A DNA stretch of 64,000 nucleotides from Clostridia bacterium (GCA_017466365.1 JAFTUG010000007.1:1-64000); one strand, 5' to 3'; shown: positions 26,243-35,677, numbered from the stretch's first letter. The notes: a model not told the origin generated them from the sequence alone. Made by a program: numbers and translations.

Positions 26243-26271
26243 AAACCAATTCATAAAATTGTGTAAAGTGC

Positions 26272-26300
26272 TTGCATTTTCATTTTTAATGTAATATAAT
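26272..26300 (+). promoter_or_regulatory. Promoter of the ATP-grasp/racemase operon
   Basis: TTGCAT, 17-base spacer, TATAAT, 50 bases before the ATP-grasp start. Confidence 0.75.
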
Positions 26301-26350
26301 AATTTTATCTTTGCTTAAATTTTATCAGTCTGCTAATGGAGTGTCAAACA

Positions 26351-27562
26351 ATGGAATTTGAAGAACGCGAATTTCTGCCCGTTATTCTGGGCGCCGATTT
26401 TACAGCTTACAGCCTCGCAAGAAGCTTTCACGAAGAATATAAAATCAAGTCGCTTGTTTTAAGCATGAAGGAATGCCAGTATATTGCCAACAGCGATATT
26501 ATCGAAAACCGTGTTTTCCCCGGACTTGAAAATAAAGATACGCTTATCAACACCCTTATCGAAGTAGGCAAGGAATTCAAGGACAAAAAGAAGCTCATTG
26601 TTCTCGGCTGCGGTGATTGGTATGTAAGAATCCTTATAGAAAACAAACCCGTTTTGAGCGAATACTATGTTATCCCCTATATCGATGAGGATTTGCTTAA
26701 CAAAATTGTTCTTAAGGATAAATTTTACGAAATATGTGAGGAATTGGGAATAGACTATCCCGATACCTATGTTTATAACTGCGGCGAAGAAAACGCCATG
26801 GATTTTGATTTTGAGTATCCGATTATTGCAAAACCCGCAAACAGCGCAATGTATCATTATGCAAAATTTGACGGCAAGCGCAAGGTATTCAGATTCAAAA
26901 CAAGACAAGAGCTTGACGATATGCTCGCAAAGCTTGAAAAGACTGATTATAACTATAAATTCCTCATTCAGGACTGCATTCCCGGCGATGACACATACAT
27001 GAGAGTTCTCACCTGCTACTGCGACAGAAACTCAAAGGTTAAATTTGCATCTCTCGGTCATGTTCTTCTTGAGGACCATACACCCTCGGCAATCGGCAAT
27101 CCCGTTGTCATCATCAACGAGGTTAACGAACAAATCGTTGCAGCCGCCACAAAGTTCCTTGAGCACATAGGATATGTCGGCTTTGCAAACTTCGATATCA
27201 AATACGATACCCGTGACGGCAAATTCAAGTTCTTTGAGATAAATGTACGTCTGGGCAGAAGCAATTTCTATGTTACCGCAAGCGGCTTCAACACCGTAAA
27301 ATGGATTGTTGACGATCTTATTTATGAAAAGGATCTCGAATACACCGTTGCGGATAAAGAGCATCTTTTCTCCCTCGTTCCTAAATATGTTATTAAACAT
27401 TATGTTCACGACGAGGAGCTTAAAAACAGAGCACTCAAGCTTATGAAGGAAGGCAGATGGACCTTCCCGATTAAATATGCTGCGGACAAAAATCCCAAGC
27501 GTATTTTCTACACAAACGCTGTGTTCTATAACCAAATCAGAAAATACAAAATTTACGGATAG
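26351..27562 (+). CDS. ATP-grasp carboxylate-amine ligase, possible D-aspartate ligase
   Basis: A 403-residue cytoplasmic ligase. The N-terminal PVILGADFTAYSLARSFHEEY domain resembles a PreATP-grasp fold. The ATP-grasp core follows: KFYEICEELGIDYPDTYVY, PIIAKPANS (Lys, about 145), KFLIQDCIPGD, and FFEINVRLGRSNFY (about 297-310) with metal-binding Glu and Asn. Such ligases join a carboxylate to an amine through an acyl phosphate. The closest functional parallel is the D-aspartate ligase that adds D-Asp to the peptidoglycan precursor. An Asp/Glu racemase gene follows 11 bases later, which would supply the D-amino acid. The ATG at 26351 has GGAG 9 bases upstream. Confidence 0.8.
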   Translation: MEFEEREFLPVILGADFTAYSLARSFHEEYKIKSLVLSMKECQYIANSDIIENRVFPGLENKDTLINTLIEVGKEFKDKKKLIVLGCGDWYVRILIENKPVLSEYYVIPYIDEDLLNKIVLKDKFYEICEELGIDYPDTYVYNCGEENAMDFDFEYPIIAKPANSAMYHYAKFDGKRKVFRFKTRQELDDMLAKLEKTDYNYKFLIQDCIPGDDTYMRVLTCYCDRNSKVKFASLGHVLLEDHTPSAIGNPVVIINEVNEQIVAAATKFLEHIGYVGFANFDIKYDTRDGKFKFFEINVRLGRSNFYVTASGFNTVKWIVDDLIYEKDLEYTVADKEHLFSLVPKYVIKHYVHDEELKNRALKLMKEGRWTFPIKYAADKNPKRIFYTNAVFYNQIRKYKIYG

Positions 27563-27573
27563 TGATTATATAA

Positions 27574-28299
27574 ATGAGCGAAAACAGGGAAATTAAACTC
27601 GGCGTGCTGGGCGGTGTCGGTCCTCTTGCAACAATCTATTTTGCAGAGCTTGTTATAAGGTGTACCGATGCTGCAACGGACCAAGAGCATGTTTCAATGA
27701 TAATTTTAAATCATGCGGCAATCCACGACCGCACAAATTACATACTTGACAGAAACGAGCCGAATCCCCTTCCGCAGATGATAGGCGATGCGAAAACGCT
27801 TGAAAAAGCAGGTGCGGATTATATCGTAATCCCCTGCAACACCGCTCATTTCTTTTATGACGAAATTCAAAACGCGGTTAATACTCATATTATCAATATA
27901 ATTGAGGAAACCGTTCTTCATATCAAAAGTTCGCTGCCCGATGCCAAAAAGGTAGGAATACTCGCAACAAAAGGCACCCTTGTTTCGGGTGCATATCAGA
28001 ACATGCTCGAAAAGCACGGTCTTGATTTTGCCGTGCCCGGCGAAGAAGACACCGAAAAGCTCATGGAGATAATCTATGATCAGGTAAAAGCAGGAAAAAG
28101 CGTTGATATTGAAGCGTTTTGGAGAATAATAAACAATCTGAAAAAAGCAGGCTGCGACTGCGTTGTTCTCGGCTGCACGGAGTTATCGATAATCTACCGT
28201 GACTACAGTATTGCCGATGAAACAATCGTTGATTCCCTGCTTACTCTTGCCAAAAAAAGCATTGAGCTTTGCGAAAAAAAAATAAAAACCAAAAACTGA
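27574..28299 (+). CDS. Aspartate/glutamate racemase family protein
   Basis: A 241-residue PLP-independent racemase. [14 protein letters not shown] (about 10-23) is the family start. The two catalytic cysteines are in IPCNTAHFF (about Cys88) and LGCTELSII (about Cys199), both present. [21 protein letters not shown] starts the second half. It interconverts L- and D-aspartate (or glutamate). Tight spacing to the ATP-grasp gene suggests the D-isomer is passed to that ligase. Hydantoin racemase is the main alternative, but the motifs fit Asp racemase better. Confidence 0.88.
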   Translation: MSENREIKLGVLGGVGPLATIYFAELVIRCTDAATDQEHVSMIILNHAAIHDRTNYILDRNEPNPLPQMIGDAKTLEKAGADYIVIPCNTAHFFYDEIQNAVNTHIINIIEETVLHIKSSLPDAKKVGILATKGTLVSGAYQNMLEKHGLDFAVPGEEDTEKLMEIIYDQVKAGKSVDIEAFWRIINNLKKAGCDCVVLGCTELSIIYRDYSIADETIVDSLLTLAKKSIELCEKKIKTKN

Positions 28300-28319
28300 A
28301 ATCAAGGAGTGTAAATGCC

Positions 28320-28775
28320 ATGAGATGTCCGTTTTGCAGCTGTGAAGAAAGCAAGGTTATTGACTCAAGACCCACAGACGAGGGCGAGCGCATTCGCCGC
28401 CGCAGAGAATGCATAAGCTGTCAGAAGCGTTTCACAACATATGAAGTAATCGAAAGCGTTCCCGTTATCGTTGTTAAAAAGGATAAATCAAGAGAAGTGT
28501 TTGACCGCAACAAGCTCTTTAACGGTATGCTCCGTGCATGCGAAAAGAGACCCGTTTCACTTGAAAAGATTGAATCAGCGGTTAATGAGATTGAAGCAAC
28601 TCTTCAGAATTCGCTCGACAGAGAGGTTACTTCGGTACATATCGGTGAGCTTGCAATGGATAAGCTCAAGGACCTTGACGAGGTTGCATATGTTCGCTTT
28701 GCATCGGTTTACAGACAGTTCAAGGATATCAACACATTCATGGACGAGCTTGCAAAGCTCTTGAGCGAAAAATAA
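28320..28775 (+). CDS. nrdR: Transcriptional repressor NrdR
   Basis: A 151-residue regulator of ribonucleotide reductase genes. The zinc ribbon is complete (Cys3, Cys6, Cys31, Cys34), with [16 protein letters not shown] between. The ATP-cone domain spans about 48-138 ([16 protein letters not shown] ... [13 protein letters not shown]). It senses ATP/dATP and binds NrdR boxes. The ATG at 28320 follows AAGGAG. No nrd gene is in the window, so its targets are elsewhere. The stop overlaps the next start (TAATG). Confidence 0.97.
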   Translation: MRCPFCSCEESKVIDSRPTDEGERIRRRRECISCQKRFTTYEVIESVPVIVVKKDKSREVFDRNKLFNGMLRACEKRPVSLEKIESAVNEIEATLQNSLDREVTSVHIGELAMDKLKDLDEVAYVRFASVYRQFKDINTFMDELAKLLSEK

Positions 28776-29650
28776 TGAATATCCGTTTTAAAAAAATCTT
28801 GTGTCTTTTAACGGCAATGCTGCTTCTTCTTTGCTCTTGCTCTAAAGAAGATGAAGAAAAGATATACACACCTGATATGCTTCATATAACAAACACAGAA
28901 GAAACCTTTATCGGATGCCGTCAAAGATTTCTCGATGTTATTGATGCTATGAAAGCTAAGGTCAGTATTCTCGAAAAAGGACACAATAAAACCATAGAGG
29001 TTAACAATCCGTCGGAGTATTTCCTTGAAAACGACTATATTCTGACCGCATTTGAGCCCTTCCCTCTCGGTACCTTTGATTTGCCTATCGCAGGCGGTTT
29101 CACCAAGCATATGAATGAGGAAGAAGCGCAGAAATTTTACGATAACCCAACCCGTCATTCAGATATAAGCTATAAATCCGATGGCGAAACAAGCTTTCTT
29201 CTTAAATTTATTTCAGAAGAAACAACCGATGAATATTCTGCCGAATACGATAAAAAAACCGACAGCTTCCGTTATATTCATTCAATCGAAAACAACGGCT
29301 CCGAAGAAATCACCGAGTTTCTTGAGTTTATATCAATCGGTTCAAACACCTATGCCGTTCAAAGCAGAACAACACGCTGTTTTATCAAGTTTGATGATGA
29401 AAACAGAATAGTAAGTTTTTGCTGCGGCGAATTGAGAAACGGCGAATTTACCGTTGATGACAGTATTTTCCTTTCGGAAAACGAAACAATCGGCAGCAAC
29501 TGGGTTTTATCCATGGGTAAATCGCAGTTTTCAAACATCCACACCTATAATGACGGAATTCTTACACATGAGGACTGCAGCAGCGGTCCGTGGAAATCCA
29601 TAAAAATCAATGAAAAGGATTATGAATCCGCTTTTTACGGTGTACAATAA
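28775..29650 (+). CDS. Hypothetical lipoprotein
   Basis: A 291-residue protein of unknown function. The signal peptide (basic MNIRFKK, hydrophobic core, lipobox LLCSC, lipidated Cys about residue 22) places it on the outer face of the membrane. The mature part is acidic, without Cys pairs or enzyme motifs I recognise. It is translationally coupled to nrdR by a TAATG overlap and ends at a strong terminator. Its N-terminal IYTPDMLHITNTEETF helix pattern is not diagnostic. Confidence 0.7.
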   Translation: MNIRFKKILCLLTAMLLLLCSCSKEDEEKIYTPDMLHITNTEETFIGCRQRFLDVIDAMKAKVSILEKGHNKTIEVNNPSEYFLENDYILTAFEPFPLGTFDLPIAGGFTKHMNEEEAQKFYDNPTRHSDISYKSDGETSFLLKFISEETTDEYSAEYDKKTDSFRYIHSIENNGSEEITEFLEFISIGSNTYAVQSRTTRCFIKFDDENRIVSFCCGELRNGEFTVDDSIFLSENETIGSNWVLSMGKSQFSNIHTYNDGILTHEDCSSGPWKSIKINEKDYESAFYGVQ

Positions 29651-29663
29651 GATATAAAGCGAG

Positions 29664-29697
29664 GCTGCATTAAACAACTGTTTGGTGCAGCTTTTTT
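29664..29697 (+). terminator. Terminator between the lipoprotein and YbaK genes
   Basis: GCTGCA / TGCAGC with an inner AAAC/GTTT stem, followed at once by six T. The next gene's GGAGG site begins directly after the T run. Confidence 0.85.
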
Positions 29698-29707
29698 GGA
29701 GGACAAT

Positions 29708-30229
29708 ATGCCTGATTTATTAAGCACAAAGGCTGCCGATGTATGCGATTATCTGAAAAATCTCGGCATTGAATTTTCCCGTGTTACCCATGAAGCGGCG
29801 GAAACATTGGAAAAATGCGCCGAAATCGAAAAAATTATCGGCGGTAAAATCTGCAAAAATCTTTTTCTGCAAACAACAACCGGCAGCGCATACTATCTGC
29901 TGATGATGGACAGCGGCAAAAAATTCGTTACAAAAGAGGTTTCAAAAGCTCTCGGTTCATCAAGACTTTCATTTGCAAGCGGCGAAAAAATGGAGTCAAT
30001 GCTCGGCACATCACCCGGCTCATTAAGCATAACAAGCCTGATTTTTGACAGCGATAAGAAAGTTATGCTTGCAATCGACGAAGATATCCTGAAAGAAGAA
30101 TTTATCTGCTGCCACCCCTGCGACTGCACTGCAACGCTTAAAATAAAAACAGCAGATATTACCGGAATTCTTATTCCGTCATTAGGACTGACACCAAAAA
30201 TAATAGACATAAAAGAAGGCATGCTCTGA
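29708..30229 (+). CDS. YbaK/ProX-type aminoacyl-tRNA deacylase
   Basis: A 173-residue protein of the YbaK/ProX editing family, which hydrolyses mischarged aminoacyl-tRNA (for example Ala-tRNAPro or Cys-tRNAPro). It starts MPDLLSTKAADVCDYLKNLGIEFSRVTHEAAETL, then GGKICKNLFLQTTTGSAYYLLMMDSGKKF (with the conserved Lys and KNLF), and SPGSLSITSLIFD corresponding to the conserved GSVSPFG/L region. This pattern is of the ProX branch (stand-alone Ala-tRNAPro deacylase). The ATG follows GGAGG at 5 bases; an in-frame TTG 12 bases upstream overlaps the terminator. Confidence 0.88.
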   Translation: MPDLLSTKAADVCDYLKNLGIEFSRVTHEAAETLEKCAEIEKIIGGKICKNLFLQTTTGSAYYLLMMDSGKKFVTKEVSKALGSSRLSFASGEKMESMLGTSPGSLSITSLIFDSDKKVMLAIDEDILKEEFICCHPCDCTATLKIKTADITGILIPSLGLTPKIIDIKEGML

Positions 30230-30248
30230 AGCATACCTTCTTGCTTTT
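30213..30248. terminator. Terminator between convergent YbaK and acyl-CoA synthetase genes
   Basis: AAGAAGGCATGC / GCATACCTTCTT stem with a T run on the plus side (GCTTTTAATT). It overlaps the 3' end of the YbaK gene. Confidence 0.8.
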
Positions 30249-31884
30249 AATTATATTTTCTTGCGATTTTGAGGGTAGTTGTTTTCGGGAATTCCTCATC
30301 CCTGATTTTTATTTTGCCGATATTTTTGAAGAGCGGCATCTTGCGGTTAAACTCATCAACATCTCCCTTGATTCTTGCCCTTGCATCGGGATATTCCTCT
30401 TCATCAAGGAAGAATTCGGCAACTATTCTTTTATCCTCTTCGTAAACAAGAACTTCCTTAACATAGTCAATTCTTGAAAGCTTATCTTCAAGCTCTTCGG
30501 GAGAAACATTCTTGCCGTTTGAAAGAACAATAAGATTCTTCTTTCTACCGACCATAAACAAAAATCCGTCTTTATCGATTCTGCCGTGGTCACCCGTTTT
30601 GAACCATTCGCCGTCAAATGCTGCAGCGGTTGCTTCGGGTTCGCCGTAATAACCTGCCATAACATTTGTACCCTTAACGTAAATTTCGCCTACTCCGTCT
30701 TCATCGGGATTGTTTATTTTGATTTCGCAGCAATCAAGAGGAACACCTACGCTGCCGAACTTGCATTTTCCGGGTCTGTTGCAGGTAATGCCGGGTGAGC
30801 ATTCGGTCATGCCGTAGCCGTTGTAGATTTCGATACCGAAATCATGCATTCCCTTTTCGTATTTCGGGTCAAGGTTTGCGCCGCCGCAAACTATCATGTT
30901 AAGATTTCCGCCGAGATTATCGATAATAGTTTTGAAAATCTTACGGCGTCTGTCGATTCCGAGCTTCATAAGGAAATTGCTTATTTTGAGACCTTTTTTG
31001 AGTATATCCTCTCTGCCTGTTTTTCTTGCGGTTTTCCAGATACGGTCATATATTGTTTCAACAACAAGAGGAACGCCCGAGAAATTATAAGGATGATACT
31101 TTTTAAGATCGCCCTGAATATTACCTATACCGTCGCAGAGATAACCCCATTCCGTAAGGATGTATGATGAAAAAAGAGCGCTGACCCATGCATATGTATG
31201 GTTAAGAGGCAAAAAACCGATGGCATGTCTGCCCGTATGTGCACGGCATGCAGATGAGCAGTTGCTTGCAATGTTTTTGTGAGTAAGCATAACGCCCTTG
31301 CTCTTTGCCGTTGTGCCCGATGTGTATGCAATACATGCAAGGTCTTCAGGCTTTACCTCCGCATTGAAGAAGCCCTTTTCGCCTGCATCAACAGCAGCCT
31401 TACCCTCTTTGATATATTCCGTATATTCGTTTGTAATATCAAAATACAGCATTTCGGGCATGTTCTTATCAGCTTTGAATGCTTCAACCATATCGGTAAA
31501 TTTGCTTGTATAGATAAGAGCATCGCAATCGCAGCGTATAAGCTGGTCCGCAAGGTCCTCCGAATGAAGCTTGCAATCCATGGGAACGGTTATGTTGCCG
31601 CCGACAAGAGTTGCATAGTAAACAACCATCCATTCAAAGCAGTTTTCGCCGATGATTGCTATTTTTTTCTTACCGTCGAGACCCTTTTTATAGAAAAATG
31701 TGCCTATTGCACTGATTTCATCCCAGGTCTGCTTGAAGCTTCGTTCACATTCGTTTTTGTTTTTATCAAGAAAAACAAACTGCCTTTTGTCTCCGCCCTT
31801 TTCTGCGCCCTTGACAACAATTTCCTTGATTGTTTCATACGAAGGCGATGTTATGCCCCCTGTCTTATTCTTCTTATTCGCCAA
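30247..31884 (-). CDS. AMP-binding acyl-CoA synthetase (long-chain fatty acid-CoA ligase-like)
   Basis: A 545-residue adenylate-forming enzyme. The AMP-binding P-loop is YTSGTTAKSKGVMLTH (about 187-202), followed by IYNGYGMTECSP (about 342-353), GEWFKTGDHGRID (about 426-438) and a C-terminal GKNVSPEELEDKLSR hinge with the catalytic Lys near TTLKIARKYN. It would activate a fatty acid as acyl-AMP and pass it to CoA. The start is TTG with GGGGG upstream. It has its own promoter and is divergent from the DUF212 gene. The substrate chain length is not predictable. Confidence 0.9.
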   Translation of the reverse strand: MANKKNKTGGITSPSYETIKEIVVKGAEKGGDKRQFVFLDKNKNECERSFKQTWDEISAIGTFFYKKGLDGKKKIAIIGENCFEWMVVYYATLVGGNITVPMDCKLHSEDLADQLIRCDCDALIYTSKFTDMVEAFKADKNMPEMLYFDITNEYTEYIKEGKAAVDAGEKGFFNAEVKPEDLACIAYTSGTTAKSKGVMLTHKNIASNCSSACRAHTGRHAIGFLPLNHTYAWVSALFSSYILTEWGYLCDGIGNIQGDLKKYHPYNFSGVPLVVETIYDRIWKTARKTGREDILKKGLKISNFLMKLGIDRRRKIFKTIIDNLGGNLNMIVCGGANLDPKYEKGMHDFGIEIYNGYGMTECSPGITCNRPGKCKFGSVGVPLDCCEIKINNPDEDGVGEIYVKGTNVMAGYYGEPEATAAAFDGEWFKTGDHGRIDKDGFLFMVGRKKNLIVLSNGKNVSPEELEDKLSRIDYVKEVLVYEEDKRIVAEFFLDEEEYPDARARIKGDVDEFNRKMPLFKNIGKIKIRDEEFPKTTTLKIARKYN

Positions 31885-31936
31885 TTTAATCCCCCGTTCA
31901 CATAATTTTCAACAATTATGACCGAATATAGATGAT

Positions 31937-31965
31937 ATTATATCATAATTTGTGATTTTATTCAA
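31937..31965 (-). promoter_or_regulatory. Promoter of the acyl-CoA synthetase gene
   Basis: The minus strand reads TTGAAT, 17-base spacer, TATAAT, 52 bases before the start. Confidence 0.75.
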
Positions 31966-31975
31966 CAAAAAACAC

Positions 31976-32004
31976 TTGCTTTTTTTCAGTCAATAATGTA
32001 GAAT
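31976..32004 (+). promoter_or_regulatory. Promoter of the DUF212 gene
   Basis: TTGCTT, 17-base spacer, TAGAAT. It lies back-to-back with the acyl-CoA synthetase promoter, 10 bases apart. Confidence 0.6.
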
Positions 32005-32040
32005 TAACTAAATACTGTCTCACAAGGAGTTTTTTGATTA

Positions 32041-32496
32041 ATGAAGATTTTTTTCGTATGCCTTATTGCATGGTTTGTTGCCCAGCTGATAAAGGTTGTT
32101 ATAAATTTGGTAAAATATTATAACGGCAAAAGAAAGGGCATTGCACGCAGCAAGGTTACTCTTTCAACTCTTTTCAAGCTCGGCGGCATGCCAAGCTCAC
32201 ACACGGCAACCGTAATCTCGCTTTGCGGCTGCATAGGTTTGCGCAACGGATTTGATTCCGATATTTTTGCAGCCTGCGGTGTTTTTGCTTTTATCGTTAT
32301 GTTTGATGCCTTCAAGGTCAGACTTCCCATAAGCAGACTCACAGACGCGTTCAACCGCCTTCAGGGCAAGGTTTGCGGAAGTGAAGCAAAGGATGTTAAA
32401 AAAGTTGAAGGACATACCATACCTGAAATCATCGGCGGCTTCATTGTCGGCGTGTGTGTTTCATTTTTAATGGTTAAGTTTTCGGGACTGTTTTGA
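32041..32496 (+). CDS. Divergent PAP2 family (DUF212, YuiD-like) membrane protein
   Basis: A 151-residue membrane protein of the DUF212 family, distantly related to PAP2 acid phosphatases and vanadium haloperoxidases. KLGGMPSSHTATVISL (about 46-61) carries the conserved PSSH signature, with a second conserved HTIPEIIGGFIVG near the end. About four hydrophobic helices are visible. Family members are proposed lipid phosphatases, without firm proof. An AAGGAG site precedes the ATG; a terminator follows. Confidence 0.9.
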   Translation: MKIFFVCLIAWFVAQLIKVVINLVKYYNGKRKGIARSKVTLSTLFKLGGMPSSHTATVISLCGCIGLRNGFDSDIFAACGVFAFIVMFDAFKVRLPISRLTDAFNRLQGKVCGSEAKDVKKVEGHTIPEIIGGFIVGVCVSFLMVKFSGLF

Positions 32497-32501
32497 TTAT
32501 T

Positions 32502-32534
32502 ATGCCGACGGTATATCCGGCGGCATTTTGTTTT
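32502..32534 (+). terminator. Terminator after the DUF212 gene
   Basis: ATGCCGACGG / TCCGGCGGCAT stem followed by TTTGTTTT, 6 bases after the stop codon. Confidence 0.75.
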
Positions 32535-32546
32535 AAAGGAGAAAAT

Positions 32547-33149
32547 ATGAAGCTGTATTCATATAATATTTCACATGCATCAGATTCGGAGCTTTCGGAA
32601 TGGTTTGATGCAATGAGCTCTGAACGAAAAGAAGCGGTTATAAGGCTTAAAGTCGCCCAAAAGCAAAAGCTCAAAATTGCGGCAGACCATATATGCAGAA
32701 AAGCGATTTCGGAATTCTGCGGAATTGACCCGAAAAAAATTGAATTTTTTCTTTCCGAACACGGTAAGCCGTTTGCGAAAGGGCTTGATGTAAATTTCAG
32801 CATCAGCCACAGCGGAGATTATGTTGTGTGCGCCGTATCGAAAAAAGAAATAGGCGTTGATGTCGAGAAAATCAGGAAAATAAGCCCCGACATTTCCAAA
32901 AGATTCGCCTGCAAAAACGAGCTTGAATATATAAAAGCTCACGAAAACGGATTTTTTGAAATATGGACTTTAAAGGAAGCTTATTTCAAATGCACGGGTA
33001 CCGGACTCGGCGCAGATATAAAAGACGTCTGCTTTGAAATAACCCGAAACGGTGTTTCATGCTCCGAAAATAACTTTGACTGCTCATTTTACGAGATCGA
33101 TAAAGAGTATATTTGCGCAGTATGCAAACGGTTTGATTATACGCCTTAA
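32547..33149 (+). CDS. 4'-phosphopantetheinyl transferase, Sfp type
   Basis: A 200-residue transferase that moves phosphopantetheine from CoA to a serine on an acyl or peptidyl carrier protein. FSISHSGDY (84-92) and GVDVE (103-107) are the metal/CoA motifs, and WTLKEAYFKCTGTGL (140-154) is the family signature with the catalytic Glu and Lys. The length fits Sfp-type rather than the shorter AcpS. No carrier-protein, NRPS or PKS gene is nearby. The start at 32547 has AAAGGAG; the frame is open further upstream but runs through the terminator. Confidence 0.92.
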   Translation: MKLYSYNISHASDSELSEWFDAMSSERKEAVIRLKVAQKQKLKIAADHICRKAISEFCGIDPKKIEFFLSEHGKPFAKGLDVNFSISHSGDYVVCAVSKKEIGVDVEKIRKISPDISKRFACKNELEYIKAHENGFFEIWTLKEAYFKCTGTGLGADIKDVCFEITRNGVSCSENNFDCSFYEIDKEYICAVCKRFDYTP

Positions 33150-33210
33150 TTTTTAATAAATATTACCAAAATATTAATTTTTTGTTTAAAAAGCGAGAAA
33201 AGGTGAAAAA

Positions 33211-35628
33211 ATGAAAGAATTACACATGATTTGCAATGCTCATCTTGACCCTGTATGGCTTTGGCAAAAGCCCGAAGGAATAGCTGAAGCGATATCAACA
33301 TTTCGTGTTGCGGCAGATTTCTGCGAAGAATTTGACGGGTTTATTTTTAACCACAACGAATCCGTGCTTTACGAATGGGTCGAAGAAAATGAACCCGAGC
33401 TTTTCAAAAGAATTCAAAAGCTTGTCAAGGAAGGAAAATGGCACATCATGGGCGGATGGTATCTTCAGCCCGACTGCGTTATGCCCTGCGGTGAATCCTT
33501 CATCCGACAGATTGAAACGGGAACAAAATATTTTATCGAAAAATTCGGCGTAAGACCGCTTACCGCAATCAACTTTGACCCGTTCGGTCACACAAGAGGA
33601 CTTGTCCAGATTCTCAAAAAAAGCGGATATAATTCATATGTTTTCATGCGTCCCTCACGGGTTGAAGCCGAACATGATTTTATATGGAAGGGCTTTGACG
33701 GAAGCGAAATCATCGCTCATAAAATGAACTGCGGATATAATTCCGGCAAGGGAAAAATCGAAGAAAAAATTAACCGCATACTTGAAAGAGAATACGGCGA
33801 CGGAATAAACATGATGTTTTGGGGCATAGGCAACCACGGCGGCGGTCCCTCAAGAGAGGACCTTGAAACCATTGCGGCACATATGAAGGAGCATCCCGAG
33901 CACGGACTCATGCATTCATGGTGCGAGAACTATTTTGACAGAACAGACAAATCAAATCTTGAATCATTTGATGAATCTCTCAACTATACAATGGTCGGCT
34001 GCTACACCTCCATGAACCGCATAAAGCAGGCTCACAGAAAACTTGAAAATGACCTTTCGGTTTGCGAAAAAATGCTTGCTTTAAGCGATGTTCCGTATGA
34101 TGAAAAAGAGCTTGAAAAAGCTGAAAAAGCCTTGCTTTTCTGCGAATTTCACGATATCCTTCCCGGTTCAAGCATAAAGGCAGCAGAGGATGACTGCCTG
34201 CGCCTTTTCTCATACGGCAGCGAAATAGCAGATAAATATAAGACAAAAGCTTTTTTCAAGCTTTGTGAAGGTCAGAAGAAGGCAAAAGAAGGCGAAATTC
34301 CCGTTCTTGTTTTCAATCCTCATCCTTATAAAATCACGCAGGATATAGAGTTTGAATTCCAGCTTCAGGACCAGAACTGGAATGAAAATGAGGTCACAAT
34401 CGTTACCGTGCGAGACAGCAAAGGAAACTATATTCCCTCCCAAAACGAAAAAGAAGCGTGTACCTTCAGCCTTGACTGGAGAAAACGCGTATGCTTCAGA
34501 GCAGAGCTTGAACCCATGAACATAAACCGTTTTGACTGTGAACTGCATGTTGAAAACTATCCGAAAAGAAAAATAATGCCCTGCGATGAAAATTCTGATT
34601 ATTTCACTTTCGATAACGGCAAAATGCAGGTGTTTATCAGCAAAAAGACGGGTCTTATCGATAAATATTGTGTTAACGGAAATGATATGCTTAAGCCCGG
34701 AAGTGCAAAAATAACCGCATTTGCGGATAATGAGGACCCGTGGGGAATGACGGTTGAGGGCTTCAATAAGCGTATAGGCGAATTCAGCCTTCTCGATAAA
34801 GAAAAAGCCAATGCTTTCAACGGTTATCCCGATGAAAAGCTTGAAAATTTAAGAGTTATTGAAAACGGTGACGTACGTCTTAAAATTCAAGCAATTTTCG
34901 GATATTCAAATTCCTTTGTGGTTGTTACATACACTCTTCCCAAAAACGGAAATTATATTGATATCAAAATCAAAATGCTTTCCAACGACAGCAGCAAATT
35001 CTACAAGCTTTCATTTGATACCGAACTTACCTGCCCCGAATTTTACGGTCAGACAGCTTTCGGAAGTGAAAAACTGCGTGCGGACGGCAATGAAGCCGTT
35101 TACCAGAAATGGTGCAGAATTTTTGAAAACGGAAGAAGTCTTGCCGTGCTTAATAAAGGCACTTACGGCGGAAGTGTTTACAATAATATTCTCAACATTT
35201 CTCTTTTGCGTACACCCGTATATTCCGCACATCCCATAGGCGACAGACCTCTTGCAGATTCCGACAGATGCCATGACCGCATTGACATTGGCGAGCGTGA
35301 ATTTGAATACAGACTTACCGCCGATACGACCTACCTTGATATGCAGGCAGAGCTTTACAATCAACCCTGCATTGCGCTTTCTTTCTTCCCTTCGGGAACA
35401 AAAGAGAAGAAAAACACGAAAGTTGAAATTGACAATCCCGTTATCATTCTTTCAAGATACCGCAAGAATGAAAACGGATCATTAATCCGTCTTTTCAACT
35501 CATCAGATAAATCCGAAAAGGCAGTTCTGGAAATCGAAAACAAAAAATTTGAAATAAATTTCTCTATGTTTGAAGTTAAAACTTTTAATTATAAAGACGG
35601 AGAAATCACAGAAACAGGAATGATTTAA
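33211..35628 (+). CDS. Alpha-mannosidase, glycoside hydrolase family 38
   Basis: An 805-residue cytoplasmic enzyme (no signal peptide) that removes alpha-mannose residues. The zinc ligands are His11 and Asp13 in NAHLDPVWLW; the nucleophile Asp is in NFDPFGHTRGL (about 120-130). A second zinc pair is in EFHDILPGSS (about 312-321), and MGGWYLQPD is another GH38 signature. A middle helical domain and a C-terminal beta domain (about 360-805) complete the family layout. The ATG follows AAAAGGTG. No sugar transporter is adjacent; the carbohydrate ABC importer at 51900-56140 is a possible supplier. Confidence 0.95.
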   Translation: MKELHMICNAHLDPVWLWQKPEGIAEAISTFRVAADFCEEFDGFIFNHNESVLYEWVEENEPELFKRIQKLVKEGKWHIMGGWYLQPDCVMPCGESFIRQIETGTKYFIEKFGVRPLTAINFDPFGHTRGLVQILKKSGYNSYVFMRPSRVEAEHDFIWKGFDGSEIIAHKMNCGYNSGKGKIEEKINRILEREYGDGINMMFWGIGNHGGGPSREDLETIAAHMKEHPEHGLMHSWCENYFDRTDKSNLESFDESLNYTMVGCYTSMNRIKQAHRKLENDLSVCEKMLALSDVPYDEKELEKAEKALLFCEFHDILPGSSIKAAEDDCLRLFSYGSEIADKYKTKAFFKLCEGQKKAKEGEIPVLVFNPHPYKITQDIEFEFQLQDQNWNENEVTIVTVRDSKGNYIPSQNEKEACTFSLDWRKRVCFRAELEPMNINRFDCELHVENYPKRKIMPCDENSDYFTFDNGKMQVFISKKTGLIDKYCVNGNDMLKPGSAKITAFADNEDPWGMTVEGFNKRIGEFSLLDKEKANAFNGYPDEKLENLRVIENGDVRLKIQAIFGYSNSFVVVTYTLPKNGNYIDIKIKMLSNDSSKFYKLSFDTELTCPEFYGQTAFGSEKLRADGNEAVYQKWCRIFENGRSLAVLNKGTYGGSVYNNILNISLLRTPVYSAHPIGDRPLADSDRCHDRIDIGEREFEYRLTADTTYLDMQAELYNQPCIALSFFPSGTKEKKNTKVEIDNPVIILSRYRKNENGSLIRLFNSSDKSEKAVLEIENKKFEINFSMFEVKTFNYKDGEITETGMI

Positions 35629-35644
35629 AACTCCAAAAAAACAC

Positions 35645-35673
35645 TTGACAAATCAAAAAAACGGAATTATACT
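35645..35673 (+). promoter_or_regulatory. Promoter of the thiamine-precursor operon
   Basis: TTGACA, 17-base spacer, TATACT, directly upstream of the TPP riboswitch. Confidence 0.88.
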
Positions 35674-35677
35674 GTGT

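Noticed and set aside
32493..32546. Upstream extension of the PPTase gene
   Set aside because: These codons overlap the terminator hairpin at 32502-32534 and lack a ribosome site; 32547 has AAAGGAG and begins the conserved protein.
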